Below are positions 9,035-17,663 of a stretch of 64,000 bases of DNA, piece after piece (positions within the stretch are counted from its first letter, which is position 1; each line of letters begins with the position of its first letter). The notes below the pieces were generated by a model. That model had not been told where the DNA came from and did not search any database. It worked only from the letters and a program-made list of their open reading frames with translations. The stretch covers positions 434,001-498,000 of the forward strand of contig NZ_JOIZ01000001.1 in the NCBI RefSeq assembly GCF_000721605.1. Direction: 5' to 3'. This DNA comes from Streptomyces sp. NRRL S-37 (GTDB lineage: Bacteria; Actinomycetota; Actinomycetes; Streptomycetales; Streptomycetaceae). A program made the position numbers and the translations under genes.

Positions 9035-12000
9035 ATGCACAGACCTCTCCGCCGATGGCGTCACCGCGCATCGACGGCCCTCGCCGCACTGCTCGTCGCC
9101 GGCGGCGCCCTGGGACCGGTGCCGGCCGTCGCCCAGACCTCCGCGGCCGATCCTCAACTCACTTCCCTGGTCAACCCGTTCATCGGCACACAGAACTTCG
9201 GCAACACCTTTCCCGGCGCGAGTGCCCCCTTCGGCATGGTCCAGGTCAGCCCGGACACCGGCGGCCAGGGCGGCTACGACTACCAGCAGAACAAGATCCA
9301 CGGGTTCAGCCAGACCCACCTCTCCGGCGTGGGCTGCTCCGTGATGGGCGAGCTGCCGCTCATGCCGACGACCGGCGCGGTCGACACCGTCGACCCGGAC
9401 GCCTACCGCTCGGCCTTTTCCCACGACGACGAGGACGCCGAACCCGGCTACTACCGCGTCGGGCTGAAGACGTACGGCATCGACGCCGAACTGACCGCCA
9501 CGCCCCGCACGGGATGGCAGCGCTACACCTTCCCCTCGACCGACCGCGCCAACGTCCTGTTCAACACGGGCAAGGCCAACCAGCGGGTGTACAGCTCGGA
9601 GGTGCATGTCGTCGGCGACCGGACGGTCGAGGGCCGGGTCGAGGCGGGCAACTTCTGCGCGGGCAAGGACCGGCACACCGTCTACTTCACGGCGACCTTC
9701 GACCGGCCGTTCGCCTCGCACGGCACCTGGCGGGGCTCCACCCGCTCCCCCGGTGAGCGGGACGCGGCCGGTGAGGGCGGCAACGGCGCCTGGGTGACCT
9801 TCGACGCCGGCACCGACCGTGACGTCGTCGTCAAGGTGGGCCTCTCCTACACGGGCCTCGAGGGCGCCCGGAAGAACCTGAAGGCGGAGACGGACGACTC
9901 GTACGACTTCGACGCCACCCGCGCGGCGCTGCACGCCACCTGGGAGCGGCAGTTGGCCGCCGTCAGGATCGGCGGCGGGCCGGCCGAGCGGCAACGCGCG
10001 TTCTACACGGCCCTCTACCACGCGCAACTGCACCCGAACCTGGCCGGGGACGTCGACGGCCGGTACGCCGGCTTCGACGGGAAGACCCATACCGCGTCCG
10101 GGTTCACGCCGTACCAGAACCTGTCGCTGTGGGACACCCACCGGCCGCAGAACCAACTGCTCCAGATGCTGGAGCCGAAGGTCGCCCGCGATGTGGCGCT
10201 GTCGGTCGTCGCGATCGGACGGGACGGCGGCTGGCTGCCGCGCTGGTCGCTCGCCAACAGCGAGACCAACATCATGACCGGCGACCCGGTGACCCCCTTC
10301 CTGGTCGAGGCGTGGTCCAAGGGCCTGCTCGCGGGCCACGAGGAGGAGGCGTACGCGCTCCTGCGGAAGAACGCCCTCTCCACGCCGCCGGACGACTCCC
10401 CCTACAACGGCCGTGCGGGAATCACCGATTACCTGGAGCGCGGCTACATACCCAGCGGGCTGGAACCGGGGAAGGACTGTCCGGACAAGGGCGGTGACAA
10501 CGACTGCCGTCATCCCGCCTCGGCGACCCTGGAGTACGCGGCGGCGGACGCGTCGCTGGCGCTGATGGCCAAGGGGCTGGGGCACACCGCGGACGCCCGC
10601 GTGTTCGCGGCACGCGGTCAGTGGTACCGGAACCTGTGGGACTCCTCCATCGGGCAGTTCCGGCCACGTACGACCGACGGCACCTGGCTGACGCCGTACG
10701 ACCCCGTGGAGGCGGGCCACCAGTTCCACGAGGGCGGCGCCTACCAGTACCAGTGGCTGGTGCCCCAGGACCCGGCCGGGCTGGTGTCCCTGATGGGCGG
10801 CAGGCGGGAGACCGAGAAGCGGCTCGACGCCTTCTTCGCGTACGACAAGCTCCTCGCGGACCCCGCCGAAACCGCGCGCGAGGACTGGATCTCGGCCCCG
10901 TACGACTACTACGGGAAGCCGACCTACAACCCGAACAACGAGCCCGATCTGCACTCCCCGTACATGTACCTGTGGGCCGGGGCGCCCGCCAAGACCGCCA
11001 CCGTGGTGCGCGCCGCGATGACGCTCTTCACGGACGGGCCCGACGGCATGACCGGCAACGACGACCTGGGCACCATGTCGGCCTGGTACGTCTTCTCGTC
11101 CCTCGGGCTGTACCCGACGACGAACGGTGGTGACTTCCTCGCCGTCTCCAGCCCGCAGTTCCCGTCGGCGGTCATCCGCATCGGCGACTACGGGAAGCGG
11201 CAGGGCGGCACCCTGACCGTGAAGGCGCCGGGCACGAGCGACACCGAACGCTACGTGAAGCGGGCGGAGTTCGACGGGAAGAACCTGCGCAGGACCTGGC
11301 TGGACTGGGACGCGGTCGCCAAGGGCGGAACCCTCGCCTTCGAGATGAGCGGCAAGCCGTCGGCGTGGGGTACGGGCAAGGCGGCGGAGCCGCCGTCCGT
11401 GAACCGCGCGGCGGCCGACTCCCGCCGGCACCTCGACGCGTCGCTCCGCACCGGCTCCGACGTCCTGCCGACGGCCGACAGCGCGCAGAGCGTCCGCCTG
11501 AACCTGGACGTGCTGGGCCAGTCCCCCGGCACGCTGCGGGTCGACGTGGACGCGAAGGCCCCCGGCGGCTGGACCGTGAAGACCTCCAAGCCCTTCTCGC
11601 TCACGTCCCAACGGCTCCCGGTCCAGCGGACCGCGACGGTGGACGTGATCGTGCCGGCCGGAACCGCACCGGGTACGTACACCGTGCGGATCACGGCGGA
11701 CGCGAAGGGCGTGAAGGGCGTGGAACGGACCGCCAGCATCGAGGTGCGCGCCGCGGCCCGCTGCGCGGCGGACGCCGACGGGCAGTGTGCCGTGGACCTC
11801 GGCAAGGAGCTGAACCACGACGGAACCGCGACCGTCGCGGCGTCCGGCGAGGGCGACTTCGACGGAGGGGGATGGAGCTACGACGGTGATCTGCTGCCCG
11901 CGGCGGGTCCGGTCGCCCGGGACGGCGTGACCTACGACGCCCCCGATCCGTCCGGGACGGCCGCGAACTTCGTGGAGGCCCGCGGTCAGGCCATGCTGCT

Positions 12001-12319
12001 CCCGGCCGGCTCGTACGGCGCGCTGCACATGGTCGCCGCGGCCCACCACGGTCCGGTGGCGACCGTGCTCACCGTCCGCTACACCGACGGGACCACCGCC
12101 GAACTGCCGGTCACCGTGGGCGACTGGGCGGGATCGGCCCCGCAGGGCGGCTCCGTGGCCCTGGAGATGCCGCACCGGATCAAGCGCGGGCAGGGTGTGG
12201 ACGGCCCGCCGGTGCGGCTGTTCGGTTCCTCCACGGGCCTCGACGCGTCGAAGACGGTGCGTTCCCTCGGCCTGCAGGACGATCCCCGGGTGCAGATCTA
12301 CGCGATGACCCTCACGTAG
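9035..12319 (+). CDS. Secreted GH92 alpha-1,2-mannosidase
   Basis: A Ca2+-dependent exo-alpha-mannosidase acting on extracellular mannans or glycans; 1094 residues. I chose the ATG at 9035 because AGGAG lies 9 bases upstream and it begins a clean signal peptide (MHRPLRRWRHRAS, cut after AVA near 33). Family landmarks are NPFIGTQNFGNTFPGASAPFG at the N-terminus, SLWDTHRPQNQL near residue 365, NPNNEPDLHSPYMYLWAG near 635 and GNDDLGTMSAWYVFSSLG near 675, whose aspartates are the presumed catalytic base pair. After about residue 800 come an Ig-like NEW3-type domain and a C-terminal beta-sandwich, likely carbohydrate-binding. Regulated by the palindrome just upstream. Confidence 0.95.
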   Translation: MHRPLRRWRHRASTALAALLVAGGALGPVPAVAQTSAADPQLTSLVNPFIGTQNFGNTFPGASAPFGMVQVSPDTGGQGGYDYQQNKIHGFSQTHLSGVGCSVMGELPLMPTTGAVDTVDPDAYRSAFSHDDEDAEPGYYRVGLKTYGIDAELTATPRTGWQRYTFPSTDRANVLFNTGKANQRVYSSEVHVVGDRTVEGRVEAGNFCAGKDRHTVYFTATFDRPFASHGTWRGSTRSPGERDAAGEGGNGAWVTFDAGTDRDVVVKVGLSYTGLEGARKNLKAETDDSYDFDATRAALHATWERQLAAVRIGGGPAERQRAFYTALYHAQLHPNLAGDVDGRYAGFDGKTHTASGFTPYQNLSLWDTHRPQNQLLQMLEPKVARDVALSVVAIGRDGGWLPRWSLANSETNIMTGDPVTPFLVEAWSKGLLAGHEEEAYALLRKNALSTPPDDSPYNGRAGITDYLERGYIPSGLEPGKDCPDKGGDNDCRHPASATLEYAAADASLALMAKGLGHTADARVFAARGQWYRNLWDSSIGQFRPRTTDGTWLTPYDPVEAGHQFHEGGAYQYQWLVPQDPAGLVSLMGGRRETEKRLDAFFAYDKLLADPAETAREDWISAPYDYYGKPTYNPNNEPDLHSPYMYLWAGAPAKTATVVRAAMTLFTDGPDGMTGNDDLGTMSAWYVFSSLGLYPTTNGGDFLAVSSPQFPSAVIRIGDYGKRQGGTLTVKAPGTSDTERYVKRAEFDGKNLRRTWLDWDAVAKGGTLAFEMSGKPSAWGTGKAAEPPSVNRAAADSRRHLDASLRTGSDVLPTADSAQSVRLNLDVLGQSPGTLRVDVDAKAPGGWTVKTSKPFSLTSQRLPVQRTATVDVIVPAGTAPGTYTVRITADAKGVKGVERTASIEVRAAARCAADADGQCAVDLGKELNHDGTATVAASGEGDFDGGGWSYDGDLLPAAGPVARDGVTYDAPDPSGTAANFVEARGQAMLLPAGSYGALHMVAAAHHGPVATVLTVRYTDGTTAELPVTVGDWAGSAPQGGSVALEMPHRIKRGQGVDGPPVRLFGSSTGLDASKTVRSLGLQDDPRVQIYAMTLT

Positions 12320-12342
12320 GGCTCCGTACGTTCTCGGCCCTC

Positions 12343-12397
12343 GCCTCCCGGCCGGGAGGCCGCTCGGTGGCGGCGTGACCCTGGTGGTCACGCCGCC
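12343..12397. terminator. Bidirectional terminator between convergent genes
   Basis: Two strong hairpins lie between the GH92 stop and the exporter stop: a perfect 18-bp palindrome at 12343-12360, and a 12-bp perfect stem (GGCGGCGTGACC and its complement) with a 5-base loop at 12369-12397. No T-tract is needed in such GC-rich genomes. Confidence 0.7.
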
Positions 12398-12442
12398 GCC
12401 CGCGTACGGGCTGCCGTGAACCGGCCCCGGCCGGGCGGCGGG

Positions 12443-13747
12443 TCACCGGTCGGCGCCGACGTCCTCACGGTCCGGTGCGGTCGCGGTGCCCTCGGCGGCA
12501 CGGCGGAGGGCGTCCTCGTCGGTGCGGGCGTCGTAGCCGACGAGCTTGGGGAGCGCGGCGGTGAGCAGGCCCACCGCGGCGACGCAGGCGAGGCCGCCGC
12601 TCCAGATCGCCGGGCGGGCGCCGGTCCAGCCGGCCATCGCCCCGGCGCGGACCTGGCCGAGCTGGGGGCCGACGCTGTAGGAGAGGACCTCGATGCCGGC
12701 GAGCCGGCCGCGCAGCCGGTCGGGGATGGTCTGGTTCCAGATGGTGGAGCGGCCGAGACCGCTCAGCATGTCCCCGGCTCCCGCCAGGCCGAGGAAGACC
12801 AGCACCAGCCAGACGTTCGACGCCCAGCCGGCCGCCGCCATGGCCAGGCCCCAGCCGGTGGCGCCGAACACCACGAACAGACCGTGCCGCTGTGTCCGGG
12901 AGACCCAGCCGCTGGTCAGGCTGAGCAGCAGCGATCCGACGGCTCCCGCCGAGTACATCAGGCCCAGCGCCCAGTCGGCGTCGAGCTCGTCGGCGAGGAA
13001 GGGGAAGATGGTGTTGGGGAAGGCGAAGATCATCGCCGCGAGGTCCACCGCGTAGGTGCCCAGCAGCACCGGCCGCGACCAGGCGTACCGGGCCCCTTCG
13101 ACGATGCCGCGCAGCGACGGTTTGGCGGCGTGCTCGACGGGCGGTACGGGTGAGAGCCGGCGGCACATCAGGACCGACGCGCAGAAGCAGACCACGGTGG
13201 TGGCGTACGCGGGGACGTTGCCGGCGTACGCGACCACGAGGCCGGCCAGCGCGGGTCCGCCGATGGCGCCCGCCTGCCAGCGCAGAGCGTTGAGCGCGGC
13301 CGCGGCGGCGAGCTGGTCGTGGGGGACGATCCGGGCCAGCAGCGAGTCCAGGGCGGGGCGCTGGAGTCCCGCGAGTGCCGCCACACCGGCCGCGACCACG
13401 TACAGCGGCCACAGCATGGGGTGCGGCAGCAACGCGTTCAGCAGCAGGACGACGGCCAGCAGTCCCAGTCCCGCCTCGGTGAGCACGATGACCTTGCGCC
13501 GGTCGACCGCGTCCGCGAGTGCGCCGCCGTAGAGGCCGAAGACCACGAGCGGCACCAGTTCGACGGCGCCCATCGCGCCCACCGCGAGGGGGGAACCGGT
13601 CAGTTCCTTGATCTGGAGCGGCAGCGCGATCAGTGCCATCACGCTGCCGAGGTAGGTGACCAGGCCCTGCACCCACAGGAGGCGGAAGTCCCGGGAGGAG
13701 CGCCAGGGTGTGAGGTCGGGCAGTACCGCGCCGAGCTTCTTGATCAT
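12443..13747 (-). CDS. EntS-like MFS exporter
   Basis: A 434-residue major facilitator with about 12 membrane helices, closest in style to the EntS (enterobactin exporter) group: short cytoplasmic N-terminus with FRLLWVQGLVTYLGS, the intracellular loop GGALADAVDRRKVI near residue 75, and the late GRSTIWNQTIPDRLRGRLAG loop typical of that group. It probably exports a siderophore or small metabolite by proton antiport. The possible iron box upstream supports a siderophore role, but no biosynthetic genes are present here, so the cargo is inferred. Confidence 0.82.
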   Translation of the reverse strand: MIKKLGAVLPDLTPWRSSRDFRLLWVQGLVTYLGSVMALIALPLQIKELTGSPLAVGAMGAVELVPLVVFGLYGGALADAVDRRKVIVLTEAGLGLLAVVLLLNALLPHPMLWPLYVVAAGVAALAGLQRPALDSLLARIVPHDQLAAAAALNALRWQAGAIGGPALAGLVVAYAGNVPAYATTVVCFCASVLMCRRLSPVPPVEHAAKPSLRGIVEGARYAWSRPVLLGTYAVDLAAMIFAFPNTIFPFLADELDADWALGLMYSAGAVGSLLLSLTSGWVSRTQRHGLFVVFGATGWGLAMAAAGWASNVWLVLVFLGLAGAGDMLSGLGRSTIWNQTIPDRLRGRLAGIEVLSYSVGPQLGQVRAGAMAGWTGARPAIWSGGLACVAAVGLLTAALPKLVGYDARTDEDALRRAAEGTATAPDREDVGADR

Positions 13748-13779
13748 GTTTCCGCGGCTCCCGGCGCATGCTGTGAAAG

Positions 13780-13798
13780 TTAGGTAACGCTTACTTGC
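13780..13798 (-). promoter_or_regulatory. Possible DmdR/IdeR iron box upstream of the exporter
   Basis: The 19 bases TTAGGTAACGCTTACTTGC match the known actinobacterial iron-box consensus at 13 of 19 positions, including the complete left TTAGGT half. They sit 33 bases upstream of the exporter ATG, where an iron-loaded repressor would block transcription. A second partial half (AGGTTAGG) follows at 13801. Confidence 0.45.
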
Positions 13799-13966
13799 AC
13801 AGGTTAGGAGGCGGAGGCGCGCTGATCAATCCGGTTTCCGACCGCCCTCGCGGCGACCGGGACGCGGCGGGAGCGCGGGCCCCTCGGCACGGCGGCGTTT
13901 CCGCGGGCGGGAACAGGGCGGCCCTCGCCGGTGTTGGCGCGGGTGTCAGCAGTGAAAGGCGGAGCC

Positions 13967-15031
13967 GTGCACGGTGAGTACAAGGTTCCCGGCGGCAAGC
14001 TGGTCGTCGTGGACGTGGACGTGGAGGACGGCGTGCTGCGCCGCGCACGCGTGGCGGGCGACTTCTTCCTCGAACCCGACGAGGCGCTGGACGCCGTGAA
14101 CCGTGCCCTGGACGGCGCCCCCGCCGACACCGACGCCGCCGGTCTGGCCGCGCGGATCGACGCGGCCCTCCCCGAGGGGACCGTGATGTACGGGCTCACC
14201 CCGGAGGGCGTCGGCATCGCGGTGCGCCGGGCGCTCGCGCACGCCACCGACTGGACCGACTACGACTGGCAGCTGATCCACGAGGGCCCGCAGTCCCCCG
14301 CCCTGCACATGGCGCTGGACGAGGTGCTGACCGCCGAGGTCGCCGCGGGCCGGCGTCCGCCGACGCTGCGCGTGTGGGAGTGGGGCGCCCCGGCGGTGAT
14401 CATCGGCAGCTTCCAGTCGCTGCGCAACGAGGTCGACCCGGAGGGCGCCCGGCGGCACGGCGTCGAGGTGGTGCGCCGGATCTCCGGCGGCGGCGCGATG
14501 TTCGTGGAGCCCGGCAACACCATCACGTACTCGCTGTCGGTGCCGGAGGCGCTGGTGCAGGGGCTGTCGTTCCAGGACAGCTACGCCTACCTCGACGACT
14601 GGGTGCTGGGCGCGCTCGGCGAGATGGGGATCCGCGCCTGGTACCAGCCGCTGAACGACATCGCCACCGACCAGGGCAAGATCGCGGGCGCCGCCCAGAA
14701 GCGGATCGTGGGCCCGGACGGCGGCCCCGGCGGAGTGCTGCACCACGTGACGATGGCGTACGACATCGACGCCGACAAGATGCTCGACGTCCTGCGCATC
14801 GGACGCGAGAAGCTGTCCGACAAGGGCACGAAGAGCGCGAAGAAGCGGGTGGACCCGCTGCGCCGGCAGACCGGTCTGCCGCGCGAGGCCGTCATCGAGC
14901 GGATGATCGACTCGTTCCGCGCCCGGTACGGCCTGACGGACGGCAAGGTGACGGAGAAGGAGCTGGCCCTCGCCGAGGAGTACGCCCGGACGAAGTTCAC
15001 CACGCCGGAGTGGACCGCCCGCGTCCCCTGA
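13967..15031 (+). CDS. lplA: Lipoate-protein ligase A family protein
   Basis: Attaches lipoate to the E2 and GcvH lipoyl domains by an ATP-dependent reaction. I prefer the GTG at 13967 (VHGEYKVPGGKL) because AAAGG lies 7 bases before it. The biotin/lipoate ligase fold carries the RRISGGGAMFVEPGN substrate loop near residue 165 and the DQGKIAGAAQKR segment whose lysine contacts the lipoyl-AMP intermediate. Residues 1-90 correspond to the accessory domain, which in this actinobacterial type precedes the catalytic domain rather than following it. About 354 residues, a normal size. Cytoplasmic, monocistronic. Confidence 0.85.
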   Translation: MHGEYKVPGGKLVVVDVDVEDGVLRRARVAGDFFLEPDEALDAVNRALDGAPADTDAAGLAARIDAALPEGTVMYGLTPEGVGIAVRRALAHATDWTDYDWQLIHEGPQSPALHMALDEVLTAEVAAGRRPPTLRVWEWGAPAVIIGSFQSLRNEVDPEGARRHGVEVVRRISGGGAMFVEPGNTITYSLSVPEALVQGLSFQDSYAYLDDWVLGALGEMGIRAWYQPLNDIATDQGKIAGAAQKRIVGPDGGPGGVLHHVTMAYDIDADKMLDVLRIGREKLSDKGTKSAKKRVDPLRRQTGLPREAVIERMIDSFRARYGLTDGKVTEKELALAEEYARTKFTTPEWTARVP

Positions 15032-15214
15032 CGCACGCAAATCACCTCTTCACGGGGGGAATTGCGGCAAGACGACGCCCCGGACGGTACGTCCCTGTCA
15101 CCGCCTCCCTACGGAGCGAGTTGCCCCTTCCCGCACCATGGGAACCCGTGTGACACTGACGTCCCGTCCGCTGTGCGGACCCCCCTCCGCACCGTCCCCC
15201 ACGAAGAGTGCGCC

Positions 15215-15877
15215 GTGCGTTCCTTTCCTCTGCCGATCGCCCTGACCGCGCGTCTGTCCCCCGTGGTCGTCCTCGCCGCGGCCGGCTGGGCGCTGTCCTC
15301 CGGTTCGCCGGCCGCGCCGGAAGCCGCGGACAAGCCGGCCGAGAAGACGAAGACCCAGTCCGCGTCCGCTCCTTCGCAGACGCAGGCGGCGAAGACGTAC
15401 GCCGCCGCGCCGGCGCCGTGCGGCAGCATCGCCGAGAAGAGCGTCAAGTCCCTTGTGCCGGGCGCCAAGACGGCCGGCAAGGAGATCCAGTCCACGGACT
15501 CGAAGCTGCGCCGCACCTGTTCCTGGAACGCGCTCAAGGGCTACGAGTACCGCTGGCTCGACGTCTCCTTCGAGGTGCTGGAGTCGGACGAGGCGGCGGA
15601 GCGGTCGTACCAGGGGCGGCTGGAGGACAAGAGCGGCGGCGGCGCGGTCCCCGGGCTCGGGGACGCGGCGTACTCCGTCGTGAACCTCACCACCGAGGAC
15701 AAGCAGCAGACACGCGAGGGCGTGGTGGTGGCCCGTGCCTCCAACGCGCTGGTGATCGTGACGTACAACGGCAGCGACTTCGAGTCGAAGAAGGCGCCGG
15801 GCACGGACGAGATCAACAAGGGCGCCATTAAGGCCGCGAAAGAGGCGGTGGCGGCCCTGGAGAAAAACCGGAATTGA
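15215..15877 (+). CDS. Secreted protein, DUF3558-like
   Basis: An exported protein of 220 residues with unknown function. The GTG at 15215 is preferred because GAAGAG precedes it by 6 bases and it opens directly into a signal sequence (VRSFPLPIALTARLSPVVVL). There is no lipobox cysteine. A charged, Ala/Lys/Thr-rich linker (about residues 35-65) leads to a compact domain with two cysteines spaced about 42 residues apart (CGSIAEK... and RRTCSWN), the pattern seen in DUF3558-type secreted proteins, where they likely form a disulfide. In-frame sequence further upstream lacks coding character. Confidence 0.6.
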   Translation: MRSFPLPIALTARLSPVVVLAAAGWALSSGSPAAPEAADKPAEKTKTQSASAPSQTQAAKTYAAAPAPCGSIAEKSVKSLVPGAKTAGKEIQSTDSKLRRTCSWNALKGYEYRWLDVSFEVLESDEAAERSYQGRLEDKSGGGAVPGLGDAAYSVVNLTTEDKQQTREGVVVARASNALVIVTYNGSDFESKKAPGTDEINKGAIKAAKEAVAALEKNRN

Positions 15878-15883
15878 TGATTC

Positions 15884-15899
15884 CGTGACATCTGTCACA
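15884..15899 (+). promoter_or_regulatory. Candidate Crp (cAMP receptor protein) binding site
   Basis: CGTGACATCTGTCACA is a 6-2-6 inverted repeat (GTGACA / TGTCAC) that fits both the general Crp core GTGA-N6-TCAC and the reported Streptomyces Crp motif GTG-N6-GNCAC. It begins 6 bases after the stop of the secreted protein gene and 325 bases before the CAP-domain gene. Confidence 0.5.
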
Positions 15900-16223
15900 G
15901 GAGTCGGCGATCTGTTCGGGTCGCTTAGTAGGACTCCCTCTGGCGACATAGGTGACTTGTCCGTCTTGCCATGATTGCGGAGCGGGCTCCTGCGGATGGT
16001 GATCCGGTGGGAAGCCGAGCACCATGCCTTCTTCGCCATGCGGGGGTTTCTGACGGGGCGACAGGCTCTCCGCCGGGCCCCTGACGGGCAGGTCGGCACG
16101 GTCTCCCGCCCGCCGCAAGCCCCCTCCCGGTCTACGAAGCACGGTAGGAGATGAGCCCTTTGCGCCCGGTGCCGGGGCGTCCCAAGAATGACCAGCCTCC
16201 GGACAGCAGGGGTGAGGTCACGC
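15900..16223 (+). other. Long leader of the CAP-domain gene, no gene
   Basis: About 320 bases without a gene. It contains several short inverted repeats, such as ATGGTG...CACCAT at 15995-16025, and could be a structured 5' leader. I compared it by eye with the ydaO (c-di-AMP) riboswitch, often found before cell-wall hydrolase genes in this genus, and do not see its conserved core. Confidence 0.4.
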
Positions 16224-17096
16224 ATGGGAAAGCATCGCCATCAGAAGCGGTACCGGCGGACGGTCGTCGCGGCGGTCGCCGTAGGAGTCATAGGCATACC
16301 CTCGGTCGCCATGGCCTGCACGGACTGGCCCGACGAGGGACAGCGGCAGGACCAGGTCACGGCGGCCGGGGCCGAGCACAGGGGCGACCCCGGCTGGTAC
16401 AGCCGGTGGAGCAGTCAGCAGCACGGTGAGCCGACGGCCCTGCCGTCGGACACGCCGACCGCCACCGCGAGCGCCGCGAAGCCGGGTACGCCGAAGGACA
16501 GCGGCGCGAAGCCGTCGCACAAGCCGGAGACGAAGGCTCCCGGGGCGGCCGCCTCCAAGCCCGCCACGGCTTCTCCGAAGCCCACCACGGCCGCTCCGAA
16601 GCCCACCACCGCGGCTCCGAAACCCACCACCGCCGCTCCGAAACCCACCACCGCCGCTCCGAAACCCACCACCGCGGCTCCGAAGCCCGCCGCCCCGGCC
16701 CCCGAGCCCGCCGACGCCTCCAGTGCCGTCGCCAAGGTCGTGGAGCTCGTCAACGCCGAACGCGGCAAGGTCGGTTGCTCCCCCGTGAAGGTGAACGCCA
16801 CCCTCACCAAGGCCGCGCAGGACCACAGCAAGGACATGGCGGCGAGCGGCACCATGTCGCACACCGGGTCGGACGGCTCCTCCCCCGGCGACCGCATCAC
16901 CCGCGCCGGTTACAGCTGGAGCACCTACGGCGAGAACGTCGCCTACGGCTACTCCACCCCCGAGCAGGTGATGACCGGCTGGATGAACAGCCCCGGCCAC
17001 AAGGAGAACATCCTCAACTGCGCGTTCAAGGAGATCGGCGTCGGTCTCGCCCAGCCCGGCTCCTACTGGACCCAGGACTTCGGCACGGCCCGCTAG
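16224..17096 (+). CDS. Secreted CAP/SCP-domain protein with Pro-Lys-Thr repeat linker
   Basis: A 290-residue exported protein. The ATG at 16224 has GGTGAGG 6 bases upstream and starts a signal peptide (MGKHRHQKRYRRTVVAAVAV, cut near AMA). Residues about 75-160 are a flexible low-complexity linker including five PKPTTAA repeats. The C-terminal CAP domain (about 170-290) has VVELVNAERGKVGC, SHTGSDGSSPGDRITRAGY, GENVAYGYSTPEQVMTGW and SPGHKENILN, the standard bacterial CAP signatures, with two cysteines (KVGCSP and ILNCAF) likely forming a disulfide. Role unknown; such proteins bind lipids or peptidoglycan at the cell surface. Confidence 0.9.
   Translation: MGKHRHQKRYRRTVVAAVAVGVIGIPSVAMACTDWPDEGQRQDQVTAAGAEHRGDPGWYSRWSSQQHGEPTALPSDTPTATASAAKPGTPKDSGAKPSHKPETKAPGAAASKPATASPKPTTAAPKPTTAAPKPTTAAPKPTTAAPKPTTAAPKPAAPAPEPADASSAVAKVVELVNAERGKVGCSPVKVNATLTKAAQDHSKDMAASGTMSHTGSDGSSPGDRITRAGYSWSTYGENVAYGYSTPEQVMTGWMNSPGHKENILNCAFKEIGVGLAQPGSYWTQDFGTAR
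16575..16679 (+). repeat. 21-bp in-frame tandem repeat, 5 copies
   Basis: Five units of the form CCGAA(G/A)CCCACCAC(C/G)GC(C/G)GCT encode PKPTTAA five times inside the CAP protein linker. Copy number is expected to vary between strains by slippage, changing the linker length. Confidence 0.9.
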
Positions 17097-17314
17097 GCGT
17101 ATTGATCACGAGCCCCGTCGACACCGGCGGGTCGTGAACACGGTGAAGACCTCCGATGTGGTGTACCTGTCCAGGAACGCACCGCACGGAGGTCTCCGTG
17201 TCTCGCCGCGACGCCCGGCCGCCCGTTCACGGCAGACTTCCGCTGACCACCCTCGCCCCAAAGCGACGGTCCCGGCCGGTGGGGCGGGAGCCGGGTCGCA
17301 GCGGGTCGTGCGGA

Positions 17315-17663
17315 TCAGTTCGCGGCAGGAGCGTCGATGACCCTGCCGTCCTTGTCGAGGGTGCGGGTGTCCCAGTACAGGTCCCACTTGTCGTCGACCT
17401 GCCGCGGCACCTTGCCCTGCGGGTACTTCACGAACCCCGCCGGGGGGCGCTTCCCCCTCCGAGACGCAGACGGAACCGGTATCGCCCACGAACAGGGCGG
17501 GGTACTCTCCGGCGGCGCAGATGTCCTCCCGGTACTCGAACCCGGCGCACCCGGTCAACGCCGCGACGGCCGCCGCGCTCGCGAGTACGGCGGCGACGGT
17601 ACGGAGCCTGCCGGCACGGGGAGCGGTGGCGGCACCGGGCCCGCGGCGGAACGGCTTCGTCAG
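17315..17663 (-). pseudogene. Small lipoprotein gene with a one-base frameshift
   Basis: The N-terminal part reads as a lipoprotein signal with lipobox AALTGCAG, then GFEYREDICAAGEYPALFVG and VCVSEGEAPPG. At a run of six G (17442-17447, plus strand) the frame breaks. Removing one G restores EAPPAGFVKYPQGKVPRQVD followed by DKWDLYWDTRTLDKDG and a stop at 17315, a complete protein of about 115 residues. No ATG or GTG is visible; translation may begin at the CTG at 17663, which overlaps the LLM stop codon and suggests coupling. Either a sequencing error or a recent mutation. Function unknown. Confidence 0.75.

Noticed and set aside
8798..12391. A 1197-codon open frame on the minus strand
   Set aside because: It is a GC-bias shadow of the GH92 gene; its translation is Arg/Gly/Val-rich and matches no protein pattern.
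15900..16223. ydaO (c-di-AMP) riboswitch before the CAP-domain gene
   Set aside because: The conserved core blocks of that riboswitch could not be found by eye.
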